From: an uncultured Christensenella sp.
GTDB lineage: Bacteria > Bacillota > Clostridia > Christensenellales > UBA3700
Assembly (NCBI GenBank): GCA_910577795.1
Contig: CAJTNW010000003.1
Coordinates: forward strand, 1,847-59,426
Reading direction: 5' to 3'
DNA length: 57,580 nt
Shown here in pieces: positions 25,833 to 34,819 of the stretch (positions are counted from its first letter, which is position 1; every line of letters begins with the position of its first letter). The notes under the pieces were generated by a model that saw nothing but the letters and a program-made list of their open reading frames with translations, had not been told where the DNA came from and did not search any database. Made by a program: the position numbers and the translations under genes.

Positions 25833-27158
25833 ATGGCAAAACCGTTAGTTGCGATAGTGGGAAGACCTAATGTGGGTAAATCTACATTTTTTAATAAAGT
25901 AGTTGGTAAGAGGGTTTCCATTGTAGAAGATAAACCGGGTGTTACAAGAGATAGATTATACTATGACACTGAATGGTGTGGTTATAATTTTACAATGATA
26001 GATACTGGTGGTATAGAACTTAAAAGTGATGATGCAATGTGGAAACACATTAAGTCTCAAGCAGAAATTGCAGTTGACGTTGCAGATGTTATTTTGTTGT
26101 TTGTTGACGGAAAACAAGGGATTATATCTGATGATATAGATATTGCACATTTTTTAAGAAAGAGTAAAAAGCCAGTTGTTTTGGCTGTAAATAAATTGGA
26201 TAATAACGAGGTAGAAAAAACTTATGAGTTTTATGAGTTAGGTTTAGGTGACCCATATCCTGTATCTGCCGAACAAGGTAAAGGTATTGGCGATTTGTTA
26301 GATGCAGTTTGTGAATACCTGCCAAAAATCGATACTAATTTGGATAGTGAAGTAATAAATATTGCAGTAGTTGGCAAACCTAATGCTGGCAAAAGTAGCC
26401 TTGTAAACAGACTTTTGGGGTATGACAGAGTGATAGTAAGTAATGTTGCAGGAACTACTAGAGATGCTATAGATACTGCTTTTGTATATGAAGGACAAAA
26501 GTATAATTTAATAGACACTGCGGGAATAAGAAGAAAACGCAGTATTGACGAAAGTGTAGAAAGTTATAGTGTTATGAGAAGTTTAGCCGCTATAAGAAGA
26601 GCAGATGTTTGTTTGGTGGTTATTGACTCTAAGGAAGAGTTGAGCGAACAAGATATTCGTATTTGTGGTTATGTGCATGAGCAAGGCAAACCTTCTGTTA
26701 TTGTAATGAATAAATGGGATATAGTTGAAAAAGATACTCATACCATAAATAAATATAATGCAAGACTTGTAGAACAATTGAAGTTTATGGATTATTTTGA
26801 TGCTATTTATGTTAGTGCAAAAACTGGACAAAGAACAGATAAAATTATGAAGGAAGTAAACTTTGTTTATGGCGAGGCTTGCAAACGTATTACAACTGGT
26901 GTGCTAAATGATATTGTACAAGATGCTGTAAGTTTGGTAGAACCTCCTGCACATAATGGCAAAAGATTAAAAGTATTTTTTGTTACTCAAAGTAGTAGTA
27001 ATCCACCAACTTTTGTATTTTTTGTAAATGATACAGAATTGTTGCATTTTTCATACAAAAGATATTTGGAAAATTGCTTAAGAAAAGCATTTGAATTTAA
27101 AGGTACACCTATTAGGTTAGTTTTCCGCAACAAAAATGAGGAAGATAATTTTGTATAA
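25833..27158 (+). CDS. der: Ribosome-assembly GTPase Der (EngA)
   Basis: Der is a double GTPase required for 50S ribosomal subunit maturation. The 441-residue protein has two G domains with GRPNVGKST and GKPNAGKSS P-loops, DTGG and DTAG switch motifs, NKLD and NKWD, and a C-terminal KH-like domain from about residue 350. I start it at ATG 25833 (MAKPLVAIVG), seven bases after GGAGGAG; the upstream in-frame codons add a non-family tail. Confidence 0.97.
   Translation: MAKPLVAIVGRPNVGKSTFFNKVVGKRVSIVEDKPGVTRDRLYYDTEWCGYNFTMIDTGGIELKSDDAMWKHIKSQAEIAVDVADVILLFVDGKQGIISDDIDIAHFLRKSKKPVVLAVNKLDNNEVEKTYEFYELGLGDPYPVSAEQGKGIGDLLDAVCEYLPKIDTNLDSEVINIAVVGKPNAGKSSLVNRLLGYDRVIVSNVAGTTRDAIDTAFVYEGQKYNLIDTAGIRRKRSIDESVESYSVMRSLAAIRRADVCLVVIDSKEELSEQDIRICGYVHEQGKPSVIVMNKWDIVEKDTHTINKYNARLVEQLKFMDYFDAIYVSAKTGQRTDKIMKEVNFVYGEACKRITTGVLNDIVQDAVSLVEPPAHNGKRLKVFFVTQSSSNPPTFVFFVNDTELLHFSYKRYLENCLRKAFEFKGTPIRLVFRNKNEEDNFV
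26326..26340 (+). repeat. Dispersed word AAAATCGNNACTAAT, copy within der
   Basis: AAAATCGATACTAAT encodes part of LPKIDTN in the linker between the two G domains of Der. It matches all 13 fixed positions, but the peptide is natural for Der, so this copy may be chance. Confidence 0.35.
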
Positions 27159-27276
27159 TAACATTATTTTACCTTAGTCATATAATTTTATTGTAAGCAA
27201 ATTTTTATAGTTATAAAATTGTTTGTTTGCTTATAGTAAATATAATAAAAATTAATTATTTGTTTATTTATATTAA

Positions 27277-27306
27277 TTGACTAATTTAATTATTGTATGC
27301 TAAAAT
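27277..27306 (+). promoter_or_regulatory. Promoter of the aminotransferase gene
   Basis: TTGACT (27277-27282), 18 bp, TAAAAT (27301-27306). The predicted leader is only about 14 bases and holds the CGGAGG site. Confidence 0.6.
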
Positions 27307-27326
27307 AGGAAAAACGGAGGTTGTAT

Positions 27327-28607
27327 ATGATTTATCGTGACAAAACAAAAGACTTTTTGGAAAACGAACTTGCAAAAGAAAAAGCAATATATGAGGATAT
27401 TTTAAAACAAAATATTAAAATTGATATTTCTAGAGGTAAGCCTTGCAAAGAACAACTTGATTTATCAATGGAAATGTTAAATATGATAAATAGTGTAGAT
27501 GACTTGCCACAAGAAGGTGCAGATATTCGTAACTACGGCGGTATTGAAGGACTTCAAGGTATGCGCGAGTTGTTTGGTGAAATGCTTGGAGTTAAGGCAG
27601 AAAATGTGCTTGTTGGTGGTAATAGTAGCCTTAATATGATGTATGACACTATTCAAAGATGTATGCAATTTGGTTTAAATGGCAGCACTCCTTGGAACAA
27701 ACTTGATAAAGTTAAGTTTTTGTGCCCAGCACCAGGTTATGACAGACATTTTAGTTTGACTGCTGTTTTTGGTATAGAATTAATTACTATCCCTATGGAT
27801 GAAAATGGCCCTATTATGGAAGTTGTAGAAAGTTTGGTTGCAAACGATGAGGCAATCAAAGGTATTTGGTGTGTGCCAAAATATTCTAACCCTACAGGTA
27901 TTGTTTTTAGTGACGAAGTTGTGGATAGACTTGCTAAAATGCCTACTAAAGCAAACGATTTTAGAATTTTTTGGGATAACGCTTATGTTGTTCACGATTT
28001 ATATGAAGGTACTGTGCCACTAAAAAATATTTATACTGCTTGCGTTGCTCATGGTAACCCTAACAGAGTATTTATTTTTGCTAGTACTTCAAAAATAACT
28101 TTCCCAGGGGCAGGTGTTGCTTGCTTTGCATCATCAGAGGAAAACTTGAAAGATGCTTTAAAAACAATGAAATTCCAAACAATTGGTCCAGATAAAATTA
28201 ATCAATACTTACACTTAAAATTCCTAAAAAATATGGACGGTGTGCGTGCAATTATGAAAAAACATGCCACTATAATTAGACCTAAGTTTGATACAATTTT
28301 AAATGTTTTGGAAGATGAGTTTGGCGAAAATAGTGATATTGCTAACTGGAGTAATCCTAAGGGTGGATATTTTATCAGTTACAATGTATTAAATGGTTGT
28401 GCTAAAAAAGTTTACGAACTTTGCAAAAATGCTGGTTTAGTAATTACTACTGTTGGAGATACTTTCCCTTATGGTAAAGACGATAATGATAGTAATATCC
28501 GTATAGCACCAACATTTACAAATACAAACCAATTAGATACTGCTTGCAAAATTTTAGTTTGCAGCACAAAAATTGCTTGTATTGAAAAATTGATTAACGA
28601 AAAATAA
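27327..28607 (+). CDS. Aspartate aminotransferase-type PLP enzyme (class Ic)
   Basis: The 426-residue protein belongs to the aminotransferase group related to MocR C-terminal domains (PF12897-like). It would transfer the amino group of aspartate to 2-oxoglutarate using pyridoxal phosphate. Visible landmarks are ISRGKPCKEQLDLS at the start, NYGGIEGLQGMRELFGE, CVPKYSNPTG, WDNAYVVHDL and FASTSKITFPGAG with the PLP lysine near residue 245. ATG 27327 follows CGGAGG by six bases; the TTG at 27321 is in frame but too close. Confidence 0.85.
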   Translation: MIYRDKTKDFLENELAKEKAIYEDILKQNIKIDISRGKPCKEQLDLSMEMLNMINSVDDLPQEGADIRNYGGIEGLQGMRELFGEMLGVKAENVLVGGNSSLNMMYDTIQRCMQFGLNGSTPWNKLDKVKFLCPAPGYDRHFSLTAVFGIELITIPMDENGPIMEVVESLVANDEAIKGIWCVPKYSNPTGIVFSDEVVDRLAKMPTKANDFRIFWDNAYVVHDLYEGTVPLKNIYTACVAHGNPNRVFIFASTSKITFPGAGVACFASSEENLKDALKTMKFQTIGPDKINQYLHLKFLKNMDGVRAIMKKHATIIRPKFDTILNVLEDEFGENSDIANWSNPKGGYFISYNVLNGCAKKVYELCKNAGLVITTVGDTFPYGKDDNDSNIRIAPTFTNTNQLDTACKILVCSTKIACIEKLINEK

Positions 28608-28626
28608 TAATTATTGTTATATAGAT

Positions 28627-28662
28627 AAAAGGGCATTTAATAAAAATGCTCTTTTATTTTTT
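28627..28662 (+). terminator. Terminator after the aminotransferase gene
   Basis: AAAAGGGCATT pairs with AATGCTCTTTT, with one G-T pair, and is followed by a T-rich run. Confidence 0.75.
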
Positions 28663-28773
28663 AATAAAATTGGTAACAAATTTAAAAAATTTACATATAA
28701 TAATATAGATTAAAGTATTTTGTAATAAGTAAATATAAAAAGTTAAAATTTTAAAAAAAATTAAAGAAAATAC

Positions 28774-28802
28774 TTGACAAAGTCATTTATATTTATTATA
28801 CT
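28774..28802 (+). promoter_or_regulatory. Promoter of tRNA-Asn
   Basis: A perfect TTGACA (28774-28779), 17 bp and TATACT (28797-28802) predict a start near 28809, about 15 bases before the mature tRNA. Confidence 0.8.
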
Positions 28803-28823
28803 ATGTGAGTACAAAACAAATTT

Positions 28824-28899
28824 GCCTTAATAGCTCAGTCGGTAGAGCATTCGGCTGTTAACCGAAGTGTCACAGGTTCGAGTCCTGTTTGAGGCGCCA
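28824..28899 (+). tRNA. tRNA-Asn (GTT)
   Basis: The 76 bases fold as a full cloverleaf. The acceptor stem is GCCTTAA with TTGAGGC (one T-G pair), the D arm TAGCTCAGTCGGTAGAGCA, the anticodon stem TTCGG/CCGAA holding loop CTGTTAA with anticodon GTT, and the T arm contains GGTTCGAGTCC. The 3' CCA is encoded. It is a lone tRNA with its own promoter and terminator. Confidence 0.97.
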
Positions 28900-28901
28900 A
28901 C

Positions 28902-28942
28902 AACAACCCAATTCGAATAGAATTGGGTTGTTTTGTTTTTTT
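28902..28942 (+). terminator. Terminator of tRNA-Asn
   Basis: AACCCAATTC pairs with GAATTGGGTT around GAATA, followed by a broken T run. Confidence 0.85.
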
Positions 28943-28947
28943 ATATC

Positions 28948-28976
28948 TTGATTTATATAATTAATTATGATATAAT
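28948..28976 (+). promoter_or_regulatory. Promoter of the ABC transporter gene
   Basis: TTGATT (28948-28953), 17 bp, TATAAT (28971-28976). The leader to the ATG at 29110 is about 125 bases, with no known riboswitch pattern seen. Confidence 0.6.
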
Positions 28977-29109
28977 TATTATAGAAATATTACAAGACAA
29001 CATATTGTACATTTATTGCCGTTCTTATGATTATATTTAAAAAGTATGCGCTGGTAATTATTTGCATTTATTTGGTTTGTAAATATATTATTGCAAGGAG
29101 GGTAAATAA

Positions 29110-31536
29110 ATGTTTAAACTAAAAAATGTTGTAAAAGAATATACCTCAAAGTCTGGCAAGGTGGTTGCTTTAAATAATATCAATTTGACTTTGCAAGATA
29201 CAGGTTTTGTGTTTTTGCTTGGCAAATCAGGATGTGGTAAATCTACATTTTTAAATGTTTTAAGTGGTTTAGATAAAGTAACTTCAGGAGATATTGAAGT
29301 GAATGGCGAAAACTTGAAAGATTTTTCACCAAAAGCCCTTGATGATTATCGTAATCGTAGTGTTGGCTTTGTTTTTCAGGAGTATAATTTAATTGAAGAA
29401 TATTCTGTTTATGAAAATGTTGCAATTAGTTTAAGTTTGCGTAGAGAAAATAACATAGATGAAAAAGTATCTGAGGCACTAACTTTAGTTGGACTTGCAG
29501 GATATGAAAAACGTAAAATAAGTGAACTTTCTGGTGGACAAAAACAACGAATTGCTATAGCAAGAGCAATTGTTGCTAATGTAGAAGTGTTATTTGCAGA
29601 TGAACCTACAGGGAACTTGGATAGTGTTTCATCAAAAGAAATTTTTGAAATATTGCAAAAGTTATCTAAAAAATTTCTTGTATTTACCGTAACTCACGAT
29701 GCTGAAAATGCTAAGCAATATGGTGATAGAATAATAACAATGTCAGATGGTGTGATAGTGTCTGATGAGATAATAAATGAAATTCCGGAAGCAAATGTTG
29801 TTTACAATAAAAATAAACAAGTTAACAAAAGAGGTATAAATCTATTAAGTTTAACCAAATTAAGTTTTATAAATATTTGGAAGAAAAAGTGGAGGTTGCT
29901 TGTGACAACTGTACTCTTTTTCTTTACCTTAACAATGTTTGGTATAGCAATTTCTGCTTTTAGGTATGATGAAGTAAACACAATGCTTGCAGCATGTTAT
30001 GAAAATAATTTGGACGAATTTAAGTTTCAAAAAAATGAGACAGAACTAAATAAAAAATCTTTTAGCCAAAGTGAATTAAAAAAGTTACAGGAACAATTCC
30101 CTAACCATAAATTCGATTTTTTGTATGATATTCAATATATGAGAGGGTTAGATATTGAAGGACTTAGTATATATGGTTATAGTGATAGTCCGATAGCAGT
30201 TATTAACAACGATATTGTAAAACGATATGGTTACGAATTAAGTTATGGAAAACTTCCAACAAAAGCCGGTGAGATATGTTTATCAAAGTATATGGTTAGA
30301 GAGATTTTGGAAAATAAACTTATTAAAGGTGTTACCGACTATGATACTTTGTGTGAAACAAATATTAAAGTAAAAATATATCCAGATATTTCTTTTAAAG
30401 TAGTAGGTGTTTTAGATACTAAAATTGATGATTTATATAAAAGTCTTGATATGGCACAGCATATTCAAGAAGCCTCGTTTACCGAAGAAGTTGAAGGTTC
30501 TTACACAGCCGCTATTATGGTAAGTGAAGATTTTTTGAAAGACTGCTATTTGAGTGACGATTATTCTTGTAATTCAACCTATCAATATTATACATACAAT
30601 AGTGGGTTAACTCAAAACAAGCAGTCATTGCAAAAACCAATATATAGTGAAGGTTATGCTAAATTGGCAACAGAACAAAATGGTATTTTTGGTGAGATTT
30701 TGTATAAACGAGGCAAATCAAGTTTGGCAGAAAATGAGGTTATTGTACCATATAAAGTTATAAGTGAAATGGCAAAATTGACATTGTCTAAAAATCAAGT
30801 TTCCAATAATGAAATATTAAATTTAATGAATTCAACAAATTTAACTTTACGAAATGTACAAGTTGAATATGATGGCAATAGTAACTTTAAATATTTTAAT
30901 ATAGTTGGATTTTATACCAATAACAACAGAGAAGAAATAATTGTTAGCAATGATTTTTTAACAAATACCAAACAAGCACATGGTGTTACACATATTATTA
31001 CAAAACTATCAGGCAAAAGAGCAACAGACTATGATTTAGCAGAATATCTTTTTGTTGGTGCGGGTAGTGAAGAAATGAGAGTTAATGGTATGGTGTGGAA
31101 AGAGATTTGGAATAGTACTATTGCAAGCAGTTACAATAAAGACCTTGGGTTATATGGCACTATAGCAGCAGGAATATTTTCAATATTAATGATGGCAAAC
31201 TTTATTGTTACCTCAATAAATAACAATAAAAAGCAAATAGGCATTTTGCGTGCCTTAGGTATGCGTACAATTGGTGTTCTTTATATTTTTATGTTAGAAG
31301 CATTGCTTGTTGGCTTGTTATCTTTTGCTTTGTCTGTTGCAAGCCTTTATATTGCAGTAGCAATAACTGGTTTTTATAAAGGATATGCTGTTACAATTCA
31401 ACAACTTTTTATAACACCTGTAGAGATTTTATCAATGTTTGGGCTAAGTATAGCAATTTGTGTTTTTGCTAGCATAATTCCAATATTAAAAAAGGCTAGA
31501 GTTCAACCTATAAATTTAATTAAAGATTTAAATTGA
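29110..31536 (+). CDS. ABC transporter ATPase-permease fusion (MacB/FtsX type)
   Basis: The 808-residue protein joins an ATPase and a permease in one chain. The ATPase half (about 1-225) has Walker A GKSGCGKST, the Q-loop FVFQEYNL, the signature LSGGQKQRIAIARA, Walker B VLFADEPTGNLDS and the switch histidine VTHD. A transmembrane helix at about 260-280, a large external region of some 370 residues and three C-terminal helices (about 680-800, with the FtsX-type NNKKQIGILRALGM segment) follow. Such mechanotransmission transporters export peptides or sense antimicrobial peptides. There is no two-component system or second permease nearby. GGAGGG precedes the ATG. Confidence 0.9.
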   Translation: MFKLKNVVKEYTSKSGKVVALNNINLTLQDTGFVFLLGKSGCGKSTFLNVLSGLDKVTSGDIEVNGENLKDFSPKALDDYRNRSVGFVFQEYNLIEEYSVYENVAISLSLRRENNIDEKVSEALTLVGLAGYEKRKISELSGGQKQRIAIARAIVANVEVLFADEPTGNLDSVSSKEIFEILQKLSKKFLVFTVTHDAENAKQYGDRIITMSDGVIVSDEIINEIPEANVVYNKNKQVNKRGINLLSLTKLSFINIWKKKWRLLVTTVLFFFTLTMFGIAISAFRYDEVNTMLAACYENNLDEFKFQKNETELNKKSFSQSELKKLQEQFPNHKFDFLYDIQYMRGLDIEGLSIYGYSDSPIAVINNDIVKRYGYELSYGKLPTKAGEICLSKYMVREILENKLIKGVTDYDTLCETNIKVKIYPDISFKVVGVLDTKIDDLYKSLDMAQHIQEASFTEEVEGSYTAAIMVSEDFLKDCYLSDDYSCNSTYQYYTYNSGLTQNKQSLQKPIYSEGYAKLATEQNGIFGEILYKRGKSSLAENEVIVPYKVISEMAKLTLSKNQVSNNEILNLMNSTNLTLRNVQVEYDGNSNFKYFNIVGFYTNNNREEIIVSNDFLTNTKQAHGVTHIITKLSGKRATDYDLAEYLFVGAGSEEMRVNGMVWKEIWNSTIASSYNKDLGLYGTIAAGIFSILMMANFIVTSINNNKKQIGILRALGMRTIGVLYIFMLEALLVGLLSFALSVASLYIAVAITGFYKGYAVTIQQLFITPVEILSMFGLSIAICVFASIIPILKKARVQPINLIKDLN

Positions 31537-31596
31537 AATAATTAGTAGATAATCTGGGAAAATTTAAATATTAGTAATAAGAAATTATTAAAATAG

Positions 31597-31636
31597 AAAA
31601 ACAGGTTAAAACTTTCGTTTTAACCTGTTTTTTAAT
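31597..31636 (+). terminator. Strong terminator after the ABC transporter gene
   Basis: AAAACAGGTTAAAAC pairs with GTTTTAACCTGTTTT around TTTC, with a T run at the end. Confidence 0.92.
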
Positions 31637-31788
31637 TATATTTTTAAAAAAGATGTTTAAATCTATTTGCTATAATCTTATTTGGATAATTTGGTGTAGC
31701 ATTAATTTTAAATTGTTTTTTTGTTAGATATTGCAAGATTTTTTAATTTATGGTAAAATATATTTATTAATTTACTTAGGGAGTTATT

Positions 31789-33396
31789 ATGAGATTATCT
31801 GAATTTGGAATTAATAAGACTACTGAAAATTTGCCTGAAAGTATTTTTAATGTTTTTAATCAAATTACAACTAAAAATATTGATTTGCTTGAGTGGGATA
31901 TTGATGGGCTTGTTTTTGAAAAAGATTTTATTAGGGAACAAATGTACATATCCAATACTGCAAGTGAAAAAGAACTTGCAAATTCTATGCGTAATATTGC
32001 TGTAAAGATGGTTGGTTTAAATAATGTGACTATTGATGGAATGGGTAATAATATCTTGTTTAATAATCGTTGCGTGCAGTTTGCTTTATTAGAATGTGAA
32101 AATATTATTTTTAAAAACTTTGTAATTGATTACGAACATCCAACTGTTGCGGAATTTACTGTTGTAGGCAAAGGTTTTGGATATGTTGATATTGTAATAA
32201 ATCAAGATACATTGTTTGAGATAAAACATAGTAAGTTAAAGTTTTTATCTGATGATAAAAGCCGTTGTGTTATTCAAGAATGTAATCCTAAAACTGGAAT
32301 TACTCGCCGTGTTGATAGCGTTTCTTACATTAACCATAGTATTTTTAATAATAAAAGATGTAAAAAGTTGGATGGTAATATAGTACGCGTTTATACTATG
32401 TTAAAGGTTTTTGATATAGGAAATATTTATCAATTAAACTGGGCCAGACGTGACGGAACATGCTTTTTTATGGATAAATGTAGTAATGTTAAAATTGAAA
32501 ACTGTAAATTTAAATATATGCATGGAATGGGTGTGTTAGGACAATTGTGCGAAAATATAACAATTGAAAATACTGATTTTGTGCCAAATAAGGAACATAG
32601 TAGAACTACAGTTTCATTTGCAGACATTATGCACTTTGTAAATTGTAAAGGTGTTATGAGTGTTAAAAATGTTAAAGCAGATGGAACAAGAGATGATGTC
32701 ATTAATAATCATGGCATACATTTTAAAATAGTTAATGTAAATGGTAATAATGTACAATGTAAATTTGCTCATCCTCAGGCTTATGGCTTTAATTGTTTTT
32801 TTGAAGATGATGAAATTGAGTTTATTGACTCTGCAACATTGCTACCAGTAGGTAGTGCAAAAGTTAAGACTTCAAATATGATTAATCCAAGAATTATACA
32901 AATTGAATTGAGTGATATTGAGGATAAAAGTAGCATAAAAGTTGGAGATGTAATTGAAAATGTAACTTGGACAGCATCTTTGGTTGTGGATAATCTTGAA
33001 ACATTTAATGTGCCAACAAGAGGTATTTTGGTAACAACTAGAAAACCGGTGATTATAAAAAATTGCGTTTTTCATAAATGCTATATGCCATCAATACATA
33101 TTTCTGACGATGCAAAAAGTTGGTATGAAAGCGGATATTGTAGAGATGTGTTAATAGAAAATAATGTATTTGATAACTGCTTGGACTATGCAATTAGCAT
33201 ATACCCAGAAAATGTAGGGGATAAGGCGGTTCACAAAAACATTAGCATAATAAATAATAAGATAATTTCTGATAATGGCAAAATTATGACTGCAAAATGC
33301 TCAGAAAATGTGGTTTTTGAGAAAAATGAAATAGTTACAGATAAAAAAATAGATGTAAAATTGAATAATTTGGAAAATTCAAAGATTAATTTATAA
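31789..33396 (+). CDS. GH110-like parallel beta-helix glycosidase
   Basis: The 535-residue protein is a right-handed beta-helix (many repeated turns such as VTIDGMGNNI, NVKIENCKF, ENITIENTDF, KNISIINNKI). It has the arrangement of GH110 alpha-1,3-galactosidases: an Asp at about residue 279 in SFADIMHF and a DD pair at 302-303 in GTRDDVINNHGIH. The 23-residue spacing matches the catalytic aspartates D321, D344 and D345 that I recall for the Bacteroides enzymes. Those enzymes remove terminal alpha-1,3-galactose, including from blood group B. No signal peptide is present, so it should act in the cytoplasm on imported sugars. It stands alone between terminator and promoter. Confidence 0.7.
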   Translation: MRLSEFGINKTTENLPESIFNVFNQITTKNIDLLEWDIDGLVFEKDFIREQMYISNTASEKELANSMRNIAVKMVGLNNVTIDGMGNNILFNNRCVQFALLECENIIFKNFVIDYEHPTVAEFTVVGKGFGYVDIVINQDTLFEIKHSKLKFLSDDKSRCVIQECNPKTGITRRVDSVSYINHSIFNNKRCKKLDGNIVRVYTMLKVFDIGNIYQLNWARRDGTCFFMDKCSNVKIENCKFKYMHGMGVLGQLCENITIENTDFVPNKEHSRTTVSFADIMHFVNCKGVMSVKNVKADGTRDDVINNHGIHFKIVNVNGNNVQCKFAHPQAYGFNCFFEDDEIEFIDSATLLPVGSAKVKTSNMINPRIIQIELSDIEDKSSIKVGDVIENVTWTASLVVDNLETFNVPTRGILVTTRKPVIIKNCVFHKCYMPSIHISDDAKSWYESGYCRDVLIENNVFDNCLDYAISIYPENVGDKAVHKNISIINNKIISDNGKIMTAKCSENVVFEKNEIVTDKKIDVKLNNLENSKINL

Positions 33397-33414
33397 AAAT
33401 AATTATTTATATTA

Positions 33415-33443
33415 TTTACAAATTGACAAAATTAGTGTATAAT
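33415..33443 (+). promoter_or_regulatory. Promoter of korDABC
   Basis: TTTACA (33415-33420), 17 bp, TATAAT (33438-33443), giving +1 near 33450. A TTGACA at 33423 is too close to the -10 to be the -35. Confidence 0.6.
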
Positions 33444-33449
33444 CATTTG

Positions 33450-33503
33450 TAGAATAATTAACTATTTGAGGTAATATTCTATTGTAGTATTGTGATTATT
33501 CTA
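33450..33503 (+). promoter_or_regulatory. 5'-terminal stem-loop in the korDABC leader
   Basis: TAGAATAAT (33450-33458) pairs with ATTATTCTA (33495-33503), closing a loop of 36 bases with a weaker inner stem. The left arm begins at the predicted transcription start. It could protect the mRNA or be regulatory; this is inferred from sequence only. Confidence 0.4.
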
Positions 33504-33547
33504 TTTATACTAAAAAATAATTTTTACGATATAAGGAGAAAAGTATT

Positions 33548-33754
33548 TTGGCTAAAGTTATAATAAATAAAGCCTTGTGCAAAAGTTGTGGACTTTGCGT
33601 AACAGCATGTCCTAAAAAAATTTTGAGCATTAGTACTACTGATATGAACAACAAAGGCTATTTTGTTGTCGAAGTTGTGGATATGGATAAGTGTATTGGT
33701 TGTGCTTTTTGTGCAACTATGTGTCCTGATTGTGTTATAGAGGTGGAGAAATAA
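33548..33754 (+). CDS. korD: 2-oxoacid:ferredoxin oxidoreductase, delta (ferredoxin) subunit
   Basis: The 68-residue protein is a two-cluster ferredoxin (CKSCGLCVTACPKK and CIGCAFCATMCPD) that passes electrons out of the KorAB complex. The start is TTG at 33548, following AAGGAGAAAAG; no ATG fits. Its stop overlaps the korA start by one base (TAATG). It is the first gene of a four-gene operon. Confidence 0.9.
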   Translation: MAKVIINKALCKSCGLCVTACPKKILSISTTDMNNKGYFVVEVVDMDKCIGCAFCATMCPDCVIEVEK

Positions 33755-34818
33755 TGGAAGAGAAAGTTTTGATGAAAGGCAATGAGGCTATTGCCGAGGC
33801 CGCTATTCGTGGTGGTTGTAGAGCATTTTTTGGTTATCCTATCACTCCGCAAAATGAAATACCTGAGTATATGTCAGCACGTATGCCTGAAGTAGGTGGT
33901 GTGTTTATTCAGTCAGAAAGCGAAGTGGCAGCAATTAATATGGTTTATGGTGCAGGTGGTACTGGTGTTAGAGCAATGACAAGTAGTTCATCACCTGGTA
34001 TTTCGCTAAAACAAGAAGGTATTAGTTACATTTGTGGTGCAGAAATACCTTGTGTTATTGTTAATATGGTAAGAAGTGGTCCGGGACTTGGCGGCATACA
34101 ACCCGCTCAATGTGACTATTTTCAGGCAGTAAAAGGCGGTGGGCATGGTGACTATAAAATGTTAGTTTATGGACCAAACAGTGTTCAAGAGTGTATGGAT
34201 TTAATGTACAATGCTTTTGATAAAGCCTTTGAGTATCGTGTGCCTGTTATGATTTTGGGTGATGGTATGTTAGGTCAAATTATGGAGCCAGTACTTTTGC
34301 CTCCTATGAAAGATATGACAAAAGATATTCGTCCTGACTGGGCAACTGATGGTACTAGATATGGTAAAGAGCACAGAGTTATCAACTCTCTTTATATTCA
34401 ACCAGATGAACTTGAGGCAATTAACCACAAGTTGTTTGCAAAATATGATTTGATGGCTGAAAAAGAAACTATGTGTGAAGAATATTTGTGTGATGACGCA
34501 GAAATTATTTTGACAGCCTATGGTACTGTTGCACGTATTGTAAAAAGTGCTGTTGATATGTTGCGTGAGATGGGACATAAAGTTGGATTAATAAGACCTA
34601 TTACTTTATTCCCATTCCCAACTGCTAATTATGAAAGATTAGCATCTCTTCCTCAAGTTAAGGAATTTATGTCTATAGAACTATCTATGGGACAAATGAT
34701 AGAAGATGTTAAACTTAGTGTAAATGGTAAAAAACCTGTTGAATTTTATGGCAGATGTGGTGGTAATGTTATGACTGCAGAAGATATAGTTGCTAGAGTT
34801 TTGAAGGAGGAAAAGTAA
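33754..34818 (+). CDS. korA: 2-oxoacid:ferredoxin oxidoreductase, alpha subunit
   Basis: The 354-residue protein carries the pyrimidine-side TPP domain (GYPITPQNEIPEYM, near residue 28) and the domain-II region (EIILTAYGTVARIVKSAV). With KorB it converts 2-oxoglutarate or a branched 2-oxoacid to the acyl-CoA and reduces ferredoxin. ATG 33754 is chosen because it continues directly from the korD stop and starts MEEKVLMKGNEA. The substrate cannot be read from sequence; 2-oxoglutarate and 2-oxoisovalerate are both possible. Confidence 0.92.
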   Translation: MEEKVLMKGNEAIAEAAIRGGCRAFFGYPITPQNEIPEYMSARMPEVGGVFIQSESEVAAINMVYGAGGTGVRAMTSSSSPGISLKQEGISYICGAEIPCVIVNMVRSGPGLGGIQPAQCDYFQAVKGGGHGDYKMLVYGPNSVQECMDLMYNAFDKAFEYRVPVMILGDGMLGQIMEPVLLPPMKDMTKDIRPDWATDGTRYGKEHRVINSLYIQPDELEAINHKLFAKYDLMAEKETMCEEYLCDDAEIILTAYGTVARIVKSAVDMLREMGHKVGLIRPITLFPFPTANYERLASLPQVKEFMSIELSMGQMIEDVKLSVNGKKPVEFYGRCGGNVMTAEDIVARVLKEEK

Positions 34819-34819
34819 T

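Noticed and set aside
26231..26518. Open frames on the - strand inside der
   Set aside because: They overlap a strongly conserved GTPase gene and show no protein family or start signal.
33423..33443. TTGACA at 33423 as the -35 box of the kor promoter
   Set aside because: Only nine bases separate it from TATAAT; the TTTACA at 33415 gives a proper 17-bp spacer.
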